Below, in pieces: positions 11,191 to 22,257 of a stretch of 64,000 nt of DNA. Position 1 is the stretch's first letter, and every line of letters starts with the position of its first letter. Both the position numbers and the translations under genes were made by a program. Below the pieces are notes generated by a model, which saw nothing but the letters and a program-made list of their open reading frames with translations, ran no database searches and was not told the DNA's origin. Source of the DNA: Begonia masoniana (lineage: Eukaryota; Streptophyta; Magnoliopsida; Cucurbitales; Begoniaceae); assembly GCA_022432975.1 (NCBI GenBank), contig CM039514.1, positions 7,733,519 to 7,797,518 of the forward strand, in the 5' to 3' direction.

Positions 11191-12188
11191 CATCCACCGA
11201 TAGACAAAACTTCAACATCCACCGATAGACAAAACTTCAACATCCACCGATAGACAAAACTTCAACATCCACCGATAGACAAAACTTCAACATCCACCGA
11301 TAGACAAAACTTCAACATCCACCGATAGACAAAACTTCAACATCCACCGATAGACAAAACTTCAACATCCACCGATAGACAAAACTTCAACATCCACCGA
11401 TAGACAAAACTTCAACATCCACCGATAGACAAAACTTCAACATCCACCGATAGACAAAACTTCAACATCCACCGATAGACAAAACTTCAACATCCACCGA
11501 TAGACAAAACTTCAACATCCACCGATAGACAAAACTTCAACATCCACCGATAGACAAAACTTCAACATCCACCGATAGACAAAACTTCAACATCCACCGA
11601 TAGACAAAACTTCAACATCCACCGATAGACAAAACTTCAACATCCACCGATAGACAAAACTTCAACATCCACCGATAGACAAAACTTCAACATCCACCGA
11701 TAGACAAAACTTCAACATCCACCGATAGACAAAACTTCAACATCCACCGATAGACAAAACTTCAACATCCACCGATAGACAAAACTTCAACATCCACCGA
11801 TAGACAAAACTTCAACATCCACCGATAGACAAAACTTCAACATCCACCGATAGACAAAACTTCAACATCCACCGATAGACAAAACTTCAACATCCACCGA
11901 TAGACAAAACTTCAACATCCACCGATAGACAAAACTTCAACATCCACCGATAGACAAAACTTCAACATCCACCGATAGACAAAACTTCAACATCCACCGA
12001 TAGACAAAACTTCAACATCCACCGATAGACAAAACTTCAACATCCACCGATAGACAAAACTTCAACATCCACCGATAGACAAAACTTCAACATCCACCGA
12101 TAGACAAAACTTCAACATCCACCGATAGACAAAACTTCAACATCCACCGATAGACAAAACTTCAACATCCACCGATAGACAAAACTTC
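11191..12188 (+). repeat. 25-bp minisatellite, 40 units
   Basis: The unit catccaccgatagacaaaac-ttcaa repeats with an exact 25-bp period. Unit starts run from 11191 to 12166 (39 intervals in 975 bases), and a 40th unit of 23 bases ends at 12188. No length variation is visible and units look identical. A few degenerate units occur at 10819-10876, just right of the Sirevirus. Confidence 0.97.
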
Positions 12189-12425
12189 TTCTTCATAAGT
12201 TAAGGGGCGGATTAGTTCCCTTAATAGTTGGTTTGATCCTATATTCCACTTGGGAAGCGGATCAATTTTTTCAAAGTTATAAATCTTCTTCATAAGTTAA
12301 GGGGCGGACTAGTTCCCTTAATAGTTGGTTTGATCCTATATTCCACTTGGGAAGCGGATCAATTTTCACAAAGTTATACATCTTCTTCATAAGTTAAGGG
12401 GCGGATTGGTTCCATTAATAGTGGG
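12188..12425 (+). repeat. About 98-bp tandem repeat, 2.4 copies
   Basis: The block starting 'cttcttcataagttaagggg' recurs near 12188, 12286 and 12383, with a few substitutions. A related block, also tandem, lies in the solo LTR at about 20400-20545, so the duplication is a property of this LTR family. Confidence 0.85.
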
Positions 12426-12913
12426 TCTTTTACAATCTATTCATGTCTTACCGTGCCTTTACTTGTAAGTTTATTTTCGTTCTTATTCGATAAAACATGA
12501 TGCATGACATGCTGAAAAACATTCATAAACACACGTAAACCCTACTGTTTTGTGATGTAGGCCTGAAGGCACACACATACTCTACTTACCTGGCTTCCTG
12601 GGAAAAGTTAGGTTGCAAGCTACCTCGGGATTTTGCTCACCTAGATTGAAGAAGAATCGAGTAGAAGAATCGCCTAGAGGACTCTGCTGTTGAGCTGAAG
12701 GCCGAAAGAGGAAGTATAGGAAATAGTGGCGGCTACAGTGCATTAATCACAAAACCTCTTTCCTTAAATAGGTTATCCACTATATATATCTATTTACCAT
12801 TATGCCCTTACTTAGTCACTCATTAACCTAATCACTAATTCTTCCAATTTCATCCATAAAATATTCACTACAAGTTGATAAAGTAAATTGGTTCAATGAA
12901 ATCGGGTGTTACA

Positions 12914-13146
12914 AATCAAGATTTCTCGTAAAAGAGAATTAGTGAATCTTTAAGAGGGGAATCCTTGAAGCATGGATGTAGGCAAGATTGGTCGAATCGC
13001 GTAAAAATCACGGTGTTATTTTTCTCTCTCTCTCTGTTTATTTTGAATCAGTAAACAATATTTTAAGTAATTTATATTGTACTAAGTAAACTCGATTAGG
13101 AGAGAAAAGTCTAATTCACTCCCTCTTAGACAATACCGGTCCTACA
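12914..13146 (+). repeat. 3' end of a second Sirevirus-like LTR
   Basis: Aligns with 10575-10815 of the Sirevirus LTR through 'ccttgaagc.tggatgtagg', 'ctcttagacaat' and the terminal 'cctaca', but is clearly diverged. It ends exactly where the minus-strand copia RT sequence begins. This marks an older Sirevirus-type insertion into that copia, later split by the LTR that ends at 12913. Confidence 0.78.
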
Positions 13147-14863
13147 AAAATGTCTCCTTGTAGTCGATTCCTTCCCTCTGAGTGAATTCTTTAGCAACGA
13201 GTCTTGCTTTATATCTTTCAATGTTGCCCATTGAGTCTTTCTTTGTCTTAAGGACCCATTTACATCCAATGATTTTTACACTGTCAGGCAACGTGACAAG
13301 ATCCTAGACTTCATTGGCAGCCATAGAATTCATCTCATAATTCATGGCGTCATGCCAGAATCTTGACTCTGCACAACCTATGGCTTGCAAAAACGTTTCA
13401 GGATAATTTTTGGCTCCGAAATTAAAATCTGATTCTTGTAGATACACAACGTAATCACTAGATATCGTTGACTTCTTTACTCTAGTAGATCTCATTAATG
13501 TTGAATCAACATCATCTTGTAGAAATTGTTGATCAACCGGTTGTACAACTATTTTAGGTAACTCCTGAGCAATCTGATCTACTGGCTCATTATCAACAAT
13601 TTGTGAAATTTCAGCGATTGTTCTCACAACGGTCGTTTGGACTCGAGGGTTGTTGTGAATAACTATCAATCTATCACTTGAGCACGATAGTTGCGCTTCA
13701 GAATGATCCTTATCTGGAATGGTGTTCCCGTATCGATCGCTCTCACTGATCAAGTCATTCTCAAGAAATTTTGCATTTCTTGATTCCACAATTCTAGTGC
13801 TGTGAGAAGGACAATAAAATCTGTACCTCTTAGATCTTTCGGCATTTCCAATGAAATATCCACTAATAGTCCTTGGGTCCAGTTTCTTTTCTTGCAGATT
13901 ATAGACTTTTACTTCATACGGACATCCCCAAACGCGTATATGTCGCAATTTCGGTTTCCAACCTTTCCATAACTCAAAGGACGTCTTTGGGACAGCCATG
14001 GTTGGAACTCAATTTAATATATACACAGCCGTCTTAAGAGCATCAATCCACAATTACTTTGGAAGGTTAGAGTTACTCTGCATACTCCGCACCATGTCCA
14101 CCAATGTTCGGTTTCTTCTTTCTGCAACACCATTATGGTTCGGAGAACCAGACATAGTGTATTGGGTCACAATCTCATTCTCTTGAAGAAACTTTGCAAA
14201 TGGACTAGCCGCTTGTCCCTTCTCAATGTATCTACCATAATATTCTCTACCTCTATCTGTTCTCACAATCTTAATTTGCTTATCACACTGTTTCTCTACT
14301 TCTACCTTGAAAATCTTAAAGGCGTCTAAAGCTTCATCCTTAGAATAAAGAAAGTAGATGTACTTATATCACGAGTAATCATCAATTAAAGAGATAAAGT
14401 ATTTCAGACCATGCATATCCATATCAGGACAACAAATATCTAAATGGATGATCTCTAAAATGGTTGTACTTCTCATAGCACCTTTCTTGGATTTATTAGT
14501 CTACTTTCCCTTAATCCAGTCTACACAAGTATCGAAATCAGTAAAATCTAAAGTACTAAGTACTCCATCTTTTACTAATCTCTTAATTCTTTTAATAGAG
14601 ATATGTCCCAATCTCTGGTGCCACAAAGTAGAGGAATCCTCATTTATAACACAATGTTTTATTCCAGATTGAACATGTACAATATTATAGGCAGTGTCAT
14701 TTTGTAAATTAATAGAGAAAAGACCATTCAACAATGTATCACTCCCAACATTCCTAGATTTATAAAATAGATCAAACAATGTTCCATAAAAGTTGATAGA
14801 GTATCCCAATGGTACAAGTTTCGAAACAGAAATTAAATTCCTAGAAAAGTTAGGAACATAAAA
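13147..14863 (-). pseudogene. copia pol fragment: pre-integrase, integrase, start of RT
   Basis: On the minus strand from 14863: FYVPNFSRNLISVSKL, the pre-integrase LWHQRLGHISIKRIKRLV, integrase core MRTDRGREYYG and SGSPNHNGVAERRNRTLVDM, the integrase C-terminus (RHIRVWGCPYEVKVYNLQ), then the RT N-terminus GCKWVLKTKKDSMGNIERYK and the IDYKETF region. Stops and frame changes split it, including TAG for an expected Trp before 'DLVTLPDSVK' near 13304. Sequence ends at 13147 against a foreign LTR end. It encodes nothing functional. Confidence 0.85.
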
Positions 14864-15214
14864 TGTCATGACCCCAGTAGGTCGCGGCATAACCATAAAC
14901 TCAAAACGTGACAAAATTAATTATGAACAGAGGGTCTCTAGAAATCCGTATATACATTCATTCATATATATAATATTCTCTTTTTTTTTGAAGAAAGATG
15001 AAATTTCCTAAAGAAAATCAACGAAGACAAGCGGAAAATCAATTTTCCCCTCGGGTTGTAACTCATCCGCCCACTAAATCGGACGACGTTGTCGTCCACA
15101 GACATTATCGTCCATAGGGTCAATTGTCGTCAACGAGGATTAATTTCCTCTCGGGATACATCTCATTTATCCGCTATAATGAACGATGTCGTCGTCCACG
15201 CCTCGTCGACCGAA

Positions 15215-17356
15215 CCACGTCGTCCAGACTACATCGTCCAAACTACGTCGTCCAGACCACGTCGTCCAGACTACATCGTCCAAACTACATCGTTCAGACC
15301 ACGTCGTCCAGACCACGTCGTCCAGACTACATCGACCAAACGACATCGTCCAAACTACGTCGTCCAGACTACATCGTCCAAACTACGTCGTCCAGACCAC
15401 GTCGTCCAGACCACGTCGTCCAGACCACGTCGTCCAGACTACATCGTCCAAACTACGTCGTCCAGACCACGTCGTCCAGACTACATCGTCCAAACTACGT
15501 CGTCCAGACTACATCGTCCAAACTACGTCGTCCAGACTACATCGTCCAAACTACGTCGTCCAGACCACGTCGTCCAGACCACGTCGTCCAGACTACATCG
15601 TCCAAACTACGTCGTCCAGACCACGTCGTCCAGACCACGTCGTCCAGACCACGTCGTCCAGACTACATCGTCCAAACTACGTCGTCCAGACCACGTCGTC
15701 CAGACCACGTCGTCCAGACCACGTCGTCCAGACTACATCGTCCAAACTACGTCGTCCAGACCACGTCGTCCAGACCACGTCGTCCAGACTACATCGTCCA
15801 AACTACGTCGTCCAGACTACATCGTCCAAACTACGTCGTCCAGACTACATCGTCCAAACTACGTCGTCCAGACTACATCGTCCAAACTACGTCGTCCAGA
15901 CCACGTCGTCCAGACTACATCGTCCAAACTACGTCGTCCAGACTACATCGTCCAAACTACGTCGTCCAGACCACGTCGTCCAGACCACGTCGTCCAGACC
16001 ACGTCGTCCAGACCACGTCGTCCAGACTACATCGTCCAAACTACGTCGTCCAGACCACGTCGTCCAGACCACGTCGTCCAGACCACGTCGTCCAGACCAC
16101 GTCGTCCAGACCACGTCGTCCAGACCACGTCGTCCAGACTACATCGTCCAAACTACGTCGTCCAGACTACATCGTCCAAACTACGTCGTCCAGACTACAT
16201 CGTCCAAACTACGTCGTCCAGACTACATCGTCCAAACTACGTCGTCCAGACTACATCGTCCAAACTACGTCGTCCAGACCACGTCGTCCAGACTACATCG
16301 TCCAAACTACGTCGTCCAGACTACATCGTCCAAACTACGTCGTCCAGACTACATCGTCCAAACTACGTCGTCCAGACTACATCGTCCAAACTACGTCGTC
16401 CAGACCACGTCGTCCAGACTACATCGTCCAAACTACGTCGTCCAGACCACGTCGTCCAGACCACGTCGTCCAGACCACGTCGTCCAGACCACGTCGTCCA
16501 GACCACGTCGTCCAGACCACGTCGTCCAGACCACGTCGTCCAGACCACGTCGTCCAGACCACGTCGTCCAGACCACGTCGTCCAGACCACGTCGTCCAGA
16601 CCACGTCGTCCAGACCACGTCGTCCAGACCACGTCGTCCAGACCACGTCGTCCAGACCACGTCGTCCAGACCACGTCGTCCAGACCACGTCGTCCAGACC
16701 ACGTCGTCCAGACCACGTCGTCCAGACCACGTCGTCCAGACCACGTCGTCCAGACCACGTCGTCCAGACCACGTCGTCCAGACCACGTCGTCCAGACCAC
16801 GTCGTCCAGACCACGTCGTCCAGACCACGTCGTCCAGACCACGTCGTCCAGACCACGTCGTCCAGACCACGTCGTCCAGACCACGTCGTCCAGACCACGT
16901 CGTCCAGACCACGTCGTCCAGACCACGTCGTCCAGACCACGTCGTCCAGACCACGTCGTCCAGACCACGTCGTCCAGACCACGTCGTCCAGACCACGTCG
17001 TCCAGACCACGTCGTCCAGACCACGTCGTCCAGACCACGTCGTCCAGACCACGTCGTCCAGACCACGTCGTCCAGACCACGTCGTCCAGACCACGTCGTC
17101 CAGACCACGTCGTCCAGACCACGTCGTCCAGACCACGTCGTCCAGACCACGTCGTCCAGACCACGTCGTCCAGACCACGTCGTCCAGACCACGTCGTCCA
17201 GACCACGTCGTCCAGACCACGTCGTCCAGACCACGTCGTCCAGACCACGTCGTCCAGACCACGTCGTCCAGACCACGTCGTCCAGACCACGTCGTCCAGA
17301 CCACGTCGTCCAGACCACGTCGTCCAGACCACGTCGTTCAGACCACATCGTCCAGA
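15215..17356 (+). repeat. 14-bp minisatellite, 153 contiguous units
   Basis: The unit is ccacgtcgtccaga. The phase is kept without any indel from 15215 to 17356 (2142 bases = 153 x 14). In the first 88 units three variants alternate: the base unit, ctacatcgtccaaa and ctacgtcgtccaga, the second always followed by the third. From 16447 on, about 63 units are nearly identical base units, pointing to a recent expansion. Degenerate precursors occur at 15083-15210. Because 14 is not a multiple of 3 and the unit lacks stops, all plus frames and several minus frames stay open; these are not genes. Confidence 0.97.
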
Positions 17357-18073
17357 CTACATCGACCAACTTCGACGTCCAAACTTTATCGTCCATCTCA
17401 TTAGTCTATTAACTTCAACTCTCTGTTTTTCCTCTCTCCACAGATATTATTACACCGATCGATCGCCACTTTTTCCAATCGATCGGCTAAATCTCTGTCT
17501 CTCATAGACTTAAATTTTATTTCTAGAATTATCATACACTTAAGCAACATTCACCTCGACATGAACTCGTAGCGGAAAACTTAAAACAGAAGGAAAATCT
17601 TTTAATCTTAAACCTTCTTAAAGCTTAAACATGTACTGAATAAGTCAAATACCTGTTAACATATCTAAATTCTTTTCTACTTATACTTCTTTATCAATGT
17701 CTTATACCATAACTAACTAGGAGCACCATCCACGGGTCAAATCGCCGCTCAGCCACAAAATCCCGCTATGAGCATCATCCAGCAACCAGACTTAAACATC
17801 TTCATTCGGTTTGAGGTCCTCACCTTCCAACTCGTCACCTACATCATAAGGTTTAAACTATAAGCCTAATGCTTAGTAAAGAGTACAACATATACATAAA
17901 TGCTCATGAATGCATGCTTAATAAAACCATGTTCACATTCTCTGTTCGTATAATGGGAGTCATGTTCAAGTTCGTATTCTTGATCGTATCATAGGAACCA
18001 TGCTCTTGTTCATCGTTCACCTAACACAGATTAAGGAGGAGATCGTGCTGGGGAGTAGGCAAAGTGCATGTAC

Positions 18074-18185
18074 ATGGTCCTTACAGACAGTAATCTTGGT
18101 CCATTACATGGACAGTGACATGGCCAAACATGGTCCTTACAGACAGTAATCTTGGTCCATTACATGGACAGTGACATGGCCAAAC
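18074..18185 (+). repeat. 56-bp tandem duplication inside the solo LTR
   Basis: The block beginning 'atggtccttacagacagta' and ending 'gacatggccaaac' occurs twice back to back with no visible mismatch, so it is recent. Confidence 0.9.
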
Positions 18186-19087
18186 CACCCCAACCATCAC
18201 TTAACATTACATACGTTTCATATTCTTGATTTCTCATTTTCAATTCTTTTACATAAAACATGCGTGTAAAACATTTTCGTGTATCAGTGGATAAATCATG
18301 ATGCATGTACATGAATGTGTAAACAAACATTACACCATATAAAACGAACCATCATCATACAACACATCATAACACTAAACTTATCACAGCATGACACTCA
18401 ACGGGTTACAGACATCAAACAAATCTTCGAAACCATATACCTAGTACCTTTGTGATGTAGGGCCCTAATGGTAAGATTCCTAACACACTCACCTACCTGG
18501 ACTCCTTAGCAACGCCACGCCCTTACTTGAAATATTTCCACCTAGACATTTCATGTATCAATGTTAAATACGTCCCAAACAACCTAAACTCAAAGCTGGT
18601 AAAATTCTAACTAAAGAAGTCATCCTAGAATCTAGTTTAAACATCTAAGTCATTTAGTCGAGCACCTTGTGTGCGTAGCTTAATCTCCAATAACATTAAT
18701 GGCATTTGTGCGCTAAAATTACCAGATTCATACCAATGTCAGATTCTCAAACCTAACATCAACAACATCTAGAATCCTATCACCAATGCCATAAATCAGA
18801 AACTCAAAAATACTATCATTATTCTAACATCGTCTGATTCTTAATTTTCAAACATCAACCAAATAATCATCCTTAAATCGAAGACTTAATGAGTGAATAA
18901 ACTAAACCTTACCTAGAGCTTTAGATTTCGAAAAGAGTGGAGGAAGAGCTGATCAATGATGGAGGAAATCGGTGTCTGCTACCTGAGAGAAGGTTTTGGA
19001 GGAAATCGCATAGAGAGGAAAAGTCGGCTACAGGATCGGGTGGGAGGTTTAAGTGAGGTTTTAGAATTTCCATTTTCTATATATATC

Positions 19088-21243
19088 TGTAACGCCCCGA
19101 GTTTTACTGAACCCGGTTCGTTACTCATGAACCCGAATATTACTAAGAAAGCTTGGACCAAATTTAAAACTTCGTACAAAATAGAAAATTTGGACATTTG
19201 ATAAAACATGGAAACTTGCAGCGGAAAATCGTTTAAACAAAAATAAAATTAACCAAAACCTTGTTAAAATAATCGTTGAGAATGTTAAGAAACAATCGGT
19301 TAAGAAGCAAAGGTTGAACTCGTGAAAATACTTTAAAGGTTGCAAAAGTCAAATTCATCGTCCGCTGAACAAAGTCAACGAAAGGGGGAAAGCTATTTGA
19401 AGACATCCACCGGTCTCTAAACGACAAAACACAAGATTTGTCATCCGGTCAGTCTATCGAAGACATCCACCGGTCACTAAACGACAAAATACATCATTCA
19501 TCTACCGGTGACGTCAGCCGGATGATTTCCTTCATCCGATCGACTTTACTCTACATCCACCGGTGAAATAAGAAGACATCATCCGGTGCACGTGTGCTTC
19601 TCACGTGAGCAATTAAAATATAGCCCGGTGATAAACACACCTCAAATCTCACCTCACCCGAGCACTAGACTACAAAATAATACGCACATCGCCCGGTCAC
19701 TAGACGACAAACATAATTCACACATCGCCCGGTCACTAGACGACAAACATAACGCTTATATCATCCGGTGACTATTCGACAAACGACTTAACCCTTATCA
19801 TCCGACGAGCAAAACGCTCGACATCGCTAGATGACTAAAACGCTCGACATCATCCGGTGACTTTTCTGAAGTCATCTTCCGATAGAGAGGAAACACAACA
19901 CTAACTATAGAAAGGAATTTACTTGCTTTTCCAAGACCATTCAGAAACAACTCAAACCATAGCATTAATCAAATCCAGTGAAAATCAGCATTTAAAACTT
20001 AACGGATTACTAGTACCAGTAAATCTCAAAACGTATTCGAAATACTGAAATTTCTACTGTCATGAAAACTCAACATACTCAGACTTGATCATTATCAACT
20101 AAACCTCGACAACTGCCGACACCAGTTAACCCGCCTCATCAGTTTACCAAGCCGAGACATGGATGTGCTCCTCCAACCACATCTAATCATCTGTGCACTC
20201 AGGAAATTCACCTATGGTATCCTCAACACCTACATCACAAAACTCATCTATTAGCCTAATGCTAAGTAAGTAAAGAAATAATGAAATGACATGCTGAAAC
20301 AAAATCCTGAATATGCGGTTTCTACTTTCTCATCTCAGTTGTACATCGTTTGTTTACTGATCAGATCCCATGATTCCCTTGGAAGTGGGATCAATTCTCT
20401 CAATGTCTACATCCTCTTCATTAGTTAAGGGGTGGATGAGGTCCCTTAATAGCTGTTCTGATCCCTCAATTCCCTTGGGAGTGGGATCAGTTCTCCCAAT
20501 GTTATAAATCCTCTTCATCAGTTAAGGGGTGGATTAGTTCCCTTAACCGCCAATGCCTGTCAATCTGAACTTGCCTTTCCATATGATACATGAAAATTCA
20601 TTTTCGTTTTCTTTCAAATTCATGATGCATGACATACAGAAAATACTCAAACATGCAAAAACCTACTGTTTTGTGATGTAGGCCCGAGGGCACACACAAT
20701 ACTTTACTTACCTGGTCTCCTGAAAATCGCTCGGCTATATGCTACTCCAGAAATCTGCTCACCTAAAACCATCGACAGATTATAGATTAGATCCCCACTA
20801 GATTTTATCTAACTACCCTGAAGTCTAAGGATGCCGGTTTGGGGCTCTACTGATTAAACATTTCCGATACATCACTAAACCCCAAACCCAAATCTCTCAC
20901 TCGCAGCCTTCCGAAAACCCATACATTGCAATCCTTCAGCTACCTAAGCACTAGAACAGCAAGTAGTTAAATCGAAACTCACCTTGGTTGGGAAAAAAAA
21001 CGGAGGGGAATCGCCTAGAGGTAGTCTGCAGAGCTGAGAGGTAAGAGTAATAAAACAGTGGCGGCTAGACCTCACTACACCTTTCCTTAAATACGTTATC
21101 CACAATATAAATTCGAAATTACCATCTTGCCCCTGCCTAGTCATTAAATAACCTAGTCAACATTCCACTCAATTTTTTAACCATAAAATTATATACCACC
21201 GTTTGATAACTTATTTTGATTTATAAAGAAACCGGGTGCTACA
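19088..21243 (+). mobile_element. Complete solo LTR, 2156 bp, with 5-bp target duplication
   Basis: Begins TGTAACGCCCCG and ends ACCGGGTGCTACA. It is flanked by atatc at 19083-19087 and 21244-21248. No internal region exists, so it is the product of LTR-LTR recombination. The 5' third (19400-19870) holds irregular repeats of 'catccaccggt...ctaaacgacaaaa'. The ends and family signals suggest Ty3/gypsy, but without coding sequence the lineage cannot be assigned. Confidence 0.88.
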
Positions 21244-21612
21244 ATATCAATTAAAATCAACTTTATTTACAATCTTGCCACTAAACCTACTTTTCACTCA
21301 AACTAGTAATACCCGTAAATTTAGATCCTCGTAATTTTCTTATTCCTCCAACCATACCAAAAGAAGTCTTCAGAATAAATACCTGACCGAAGTGCTGGTT
21401 GTTATATAAAAGATCTTTTCCAAATACAAATTTGTGATGACCCGGATGTGTAAGTATGTGTACAATGGCTACACGAACTGGAACTCGGATGGTGATACGT
21501 CCGCGCCGGCGAACCGAAAGGTGACGGGTCGTAAAAAGGGGGTCGTCGCAATCCCACATTGCTTGGGGAAGTATGTGGAAATGAAACATATGTAAAGAGC
21601 TCCCAAGTTAGC

Positions 21613-21732
21613 AAAACGCATTTTGGAGCACAATTGACAACGGATCCCATAAGAACTCCGAAGCTAAAAGTGCTTCGGCGAAAGTAGTACCAGGTTGGGT
21701 GACCGACTGGGAAGTCCTCGCCAAACAAAGCC
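21613..21732 (+). ncRNA. 5S rRNA-like segment, Cassandra LTR1
   Basis: Carries cggatcccataagaactccg, an A-box-like 'agctaaaagtgcttcgg', the C-box-like 'ccaggttgggtgacc' and 'gggaagtcctcgcc'. These are the internal Pol III promoter blocks of plant 5S rRNA in the right order and spacing. The first 28 bases diverge from 5S. Ends are placed by analogy to a 120-nt 5S RNA. Confidence 0.72.
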
Positions 21733-22060
21733 GTGAGGGGAGAATATTGGGCTATGTCCCAATCCCTAGAGCGGACAATATCTTGCTGGGATAAGGGGTC
21801 GTTACAAATGGTATCAGAGCTTGTACCCAACCGAAAATGTGGCCAACGAGGACGTTGGGCTCCCGGGGAGGGTGATTGTGATGACCCGGATGTGTAAGTA
21901 TGTGTACGATGGCTGCATGAACCAGAACGTGGATGGCGGTACGTCCGCGCGGGCGAACCGAAAGGTGACGGGGTCGTAAAAAGAGGGTCGTCGCAATCCC
22001 ACATCGCTTGGGGAAGTATGTGGAAATAAAACATATGTAAAGAGACCCTCCCAAGTTAGC

Positions 22061-22179
22061 AAGATGCGTTTTGGAGCACAATTGACAACGGTCCCATAAG
22101 AACTCCGAAGTTAAAAGTGCTTCGACGAGAGTAATACCAGGTTGAGTGACCGACTGGGAAGTCCTCGCCAAACAAAACC
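22061..22179 (+). ncRNA. 5S rRNA-like segment, Cassandra LTR2
   Basis: Same layout as in LTR1, with a one-base loss in cggatccca (reads cggtccca), 'agttaaaagtgcttcga' and 'ccaggttgagtgacc'. The G to A in the C-box-like block may weaken TFIIIA or Pol III recognition. Confidence 0.7.
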
Positions 22180-22257
22180 GTGAGGGGAGGATATTGGGTT
22201 ACGCCCAATCTCCAGAGCGGACAATATCTTGCTGGGATAAGGGGTCGTTACAAAATT

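Larger units (their letters stand above)
10816..12913 (+). repeat. LTR 3' part of an unassigned (probably Ty3/gypsy-type) family, interrupted by the Sirevirus
   Basis: Ends ...atcgggtgttaca at 12913. It shares ordered blocks with the solo LTR at 19088-21243: 'caccaagtcgaggcatgaatg', 'taaggggcggat', 'ttttgtgatgtaggcc', 'cttacctgg' and 'ttccttaaatagg'. Its left part lies before the window because the Sirevirus landed inside it. It carries the 25-bp minisatellite at 11191-12188 and a 98-bp tandem repeat at about 12190-12420. Confidence 0.72.
14864..21406 (+). mobile_element. Solo LTR carrying a 14-bp minisatellite, itself interrupted by another solo LTR
   Basis: Starts TGTCATGACCCC and ends GGTTGTTATA (an apparent CA to TA change at the terminus). 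It is flanked by taaaa at 14859-14863 and 21407-21411. Deleting it restores the copia frame, which confirms the boundaries. Net of the inner insertion it is about 4.4 kb, of which about 2.2 kb is minisatellite. Blocks shared with the other LTRs ('gcggaaaa', 'cctaatgctta', 'tgtgatgtagg', 'cacctacctgg', and 'ttacaatcttgcc' near the end) place it in the same family as 19088-21243. No internal genes or second LTR are seen. Confidence 0.82.
21433..22252 (+). mobile_element. Complete Cassandra TRIM retrotransposon
   Basis: LTR1 is 21433-21806 (374 bp) and LTR2 is 21877-22252 (376 bp). Both start TGTGATGACCCGG and end GGGGTCGTTACA. The internal region is only 70 bp: primer site tggtatcagagc for tRNA-iMet at 21809-21820 and a purine-rich stretch cccggggagggtgat up to 21876. 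Target duplication aaatt lies at 21428-21432 and 22253-22257. No proteins are encoded; Cassandra relies on other elements' enzymes. It sits inside the minus-strand copia. Confidence 0.95.

Noticed and set aside
11191..12188. CRISPR-like regular repeat array
   Set aside because: Units are contiguous and identical, without spacers, and the context is a plant LTR.
15089..17507. Three overlapping plus-strand frames of about 770 codons and several minus-strand frames
   Set aside because: They arise from a stop-free 14-bp minisatellite; all frames are open at once and no domain is present.
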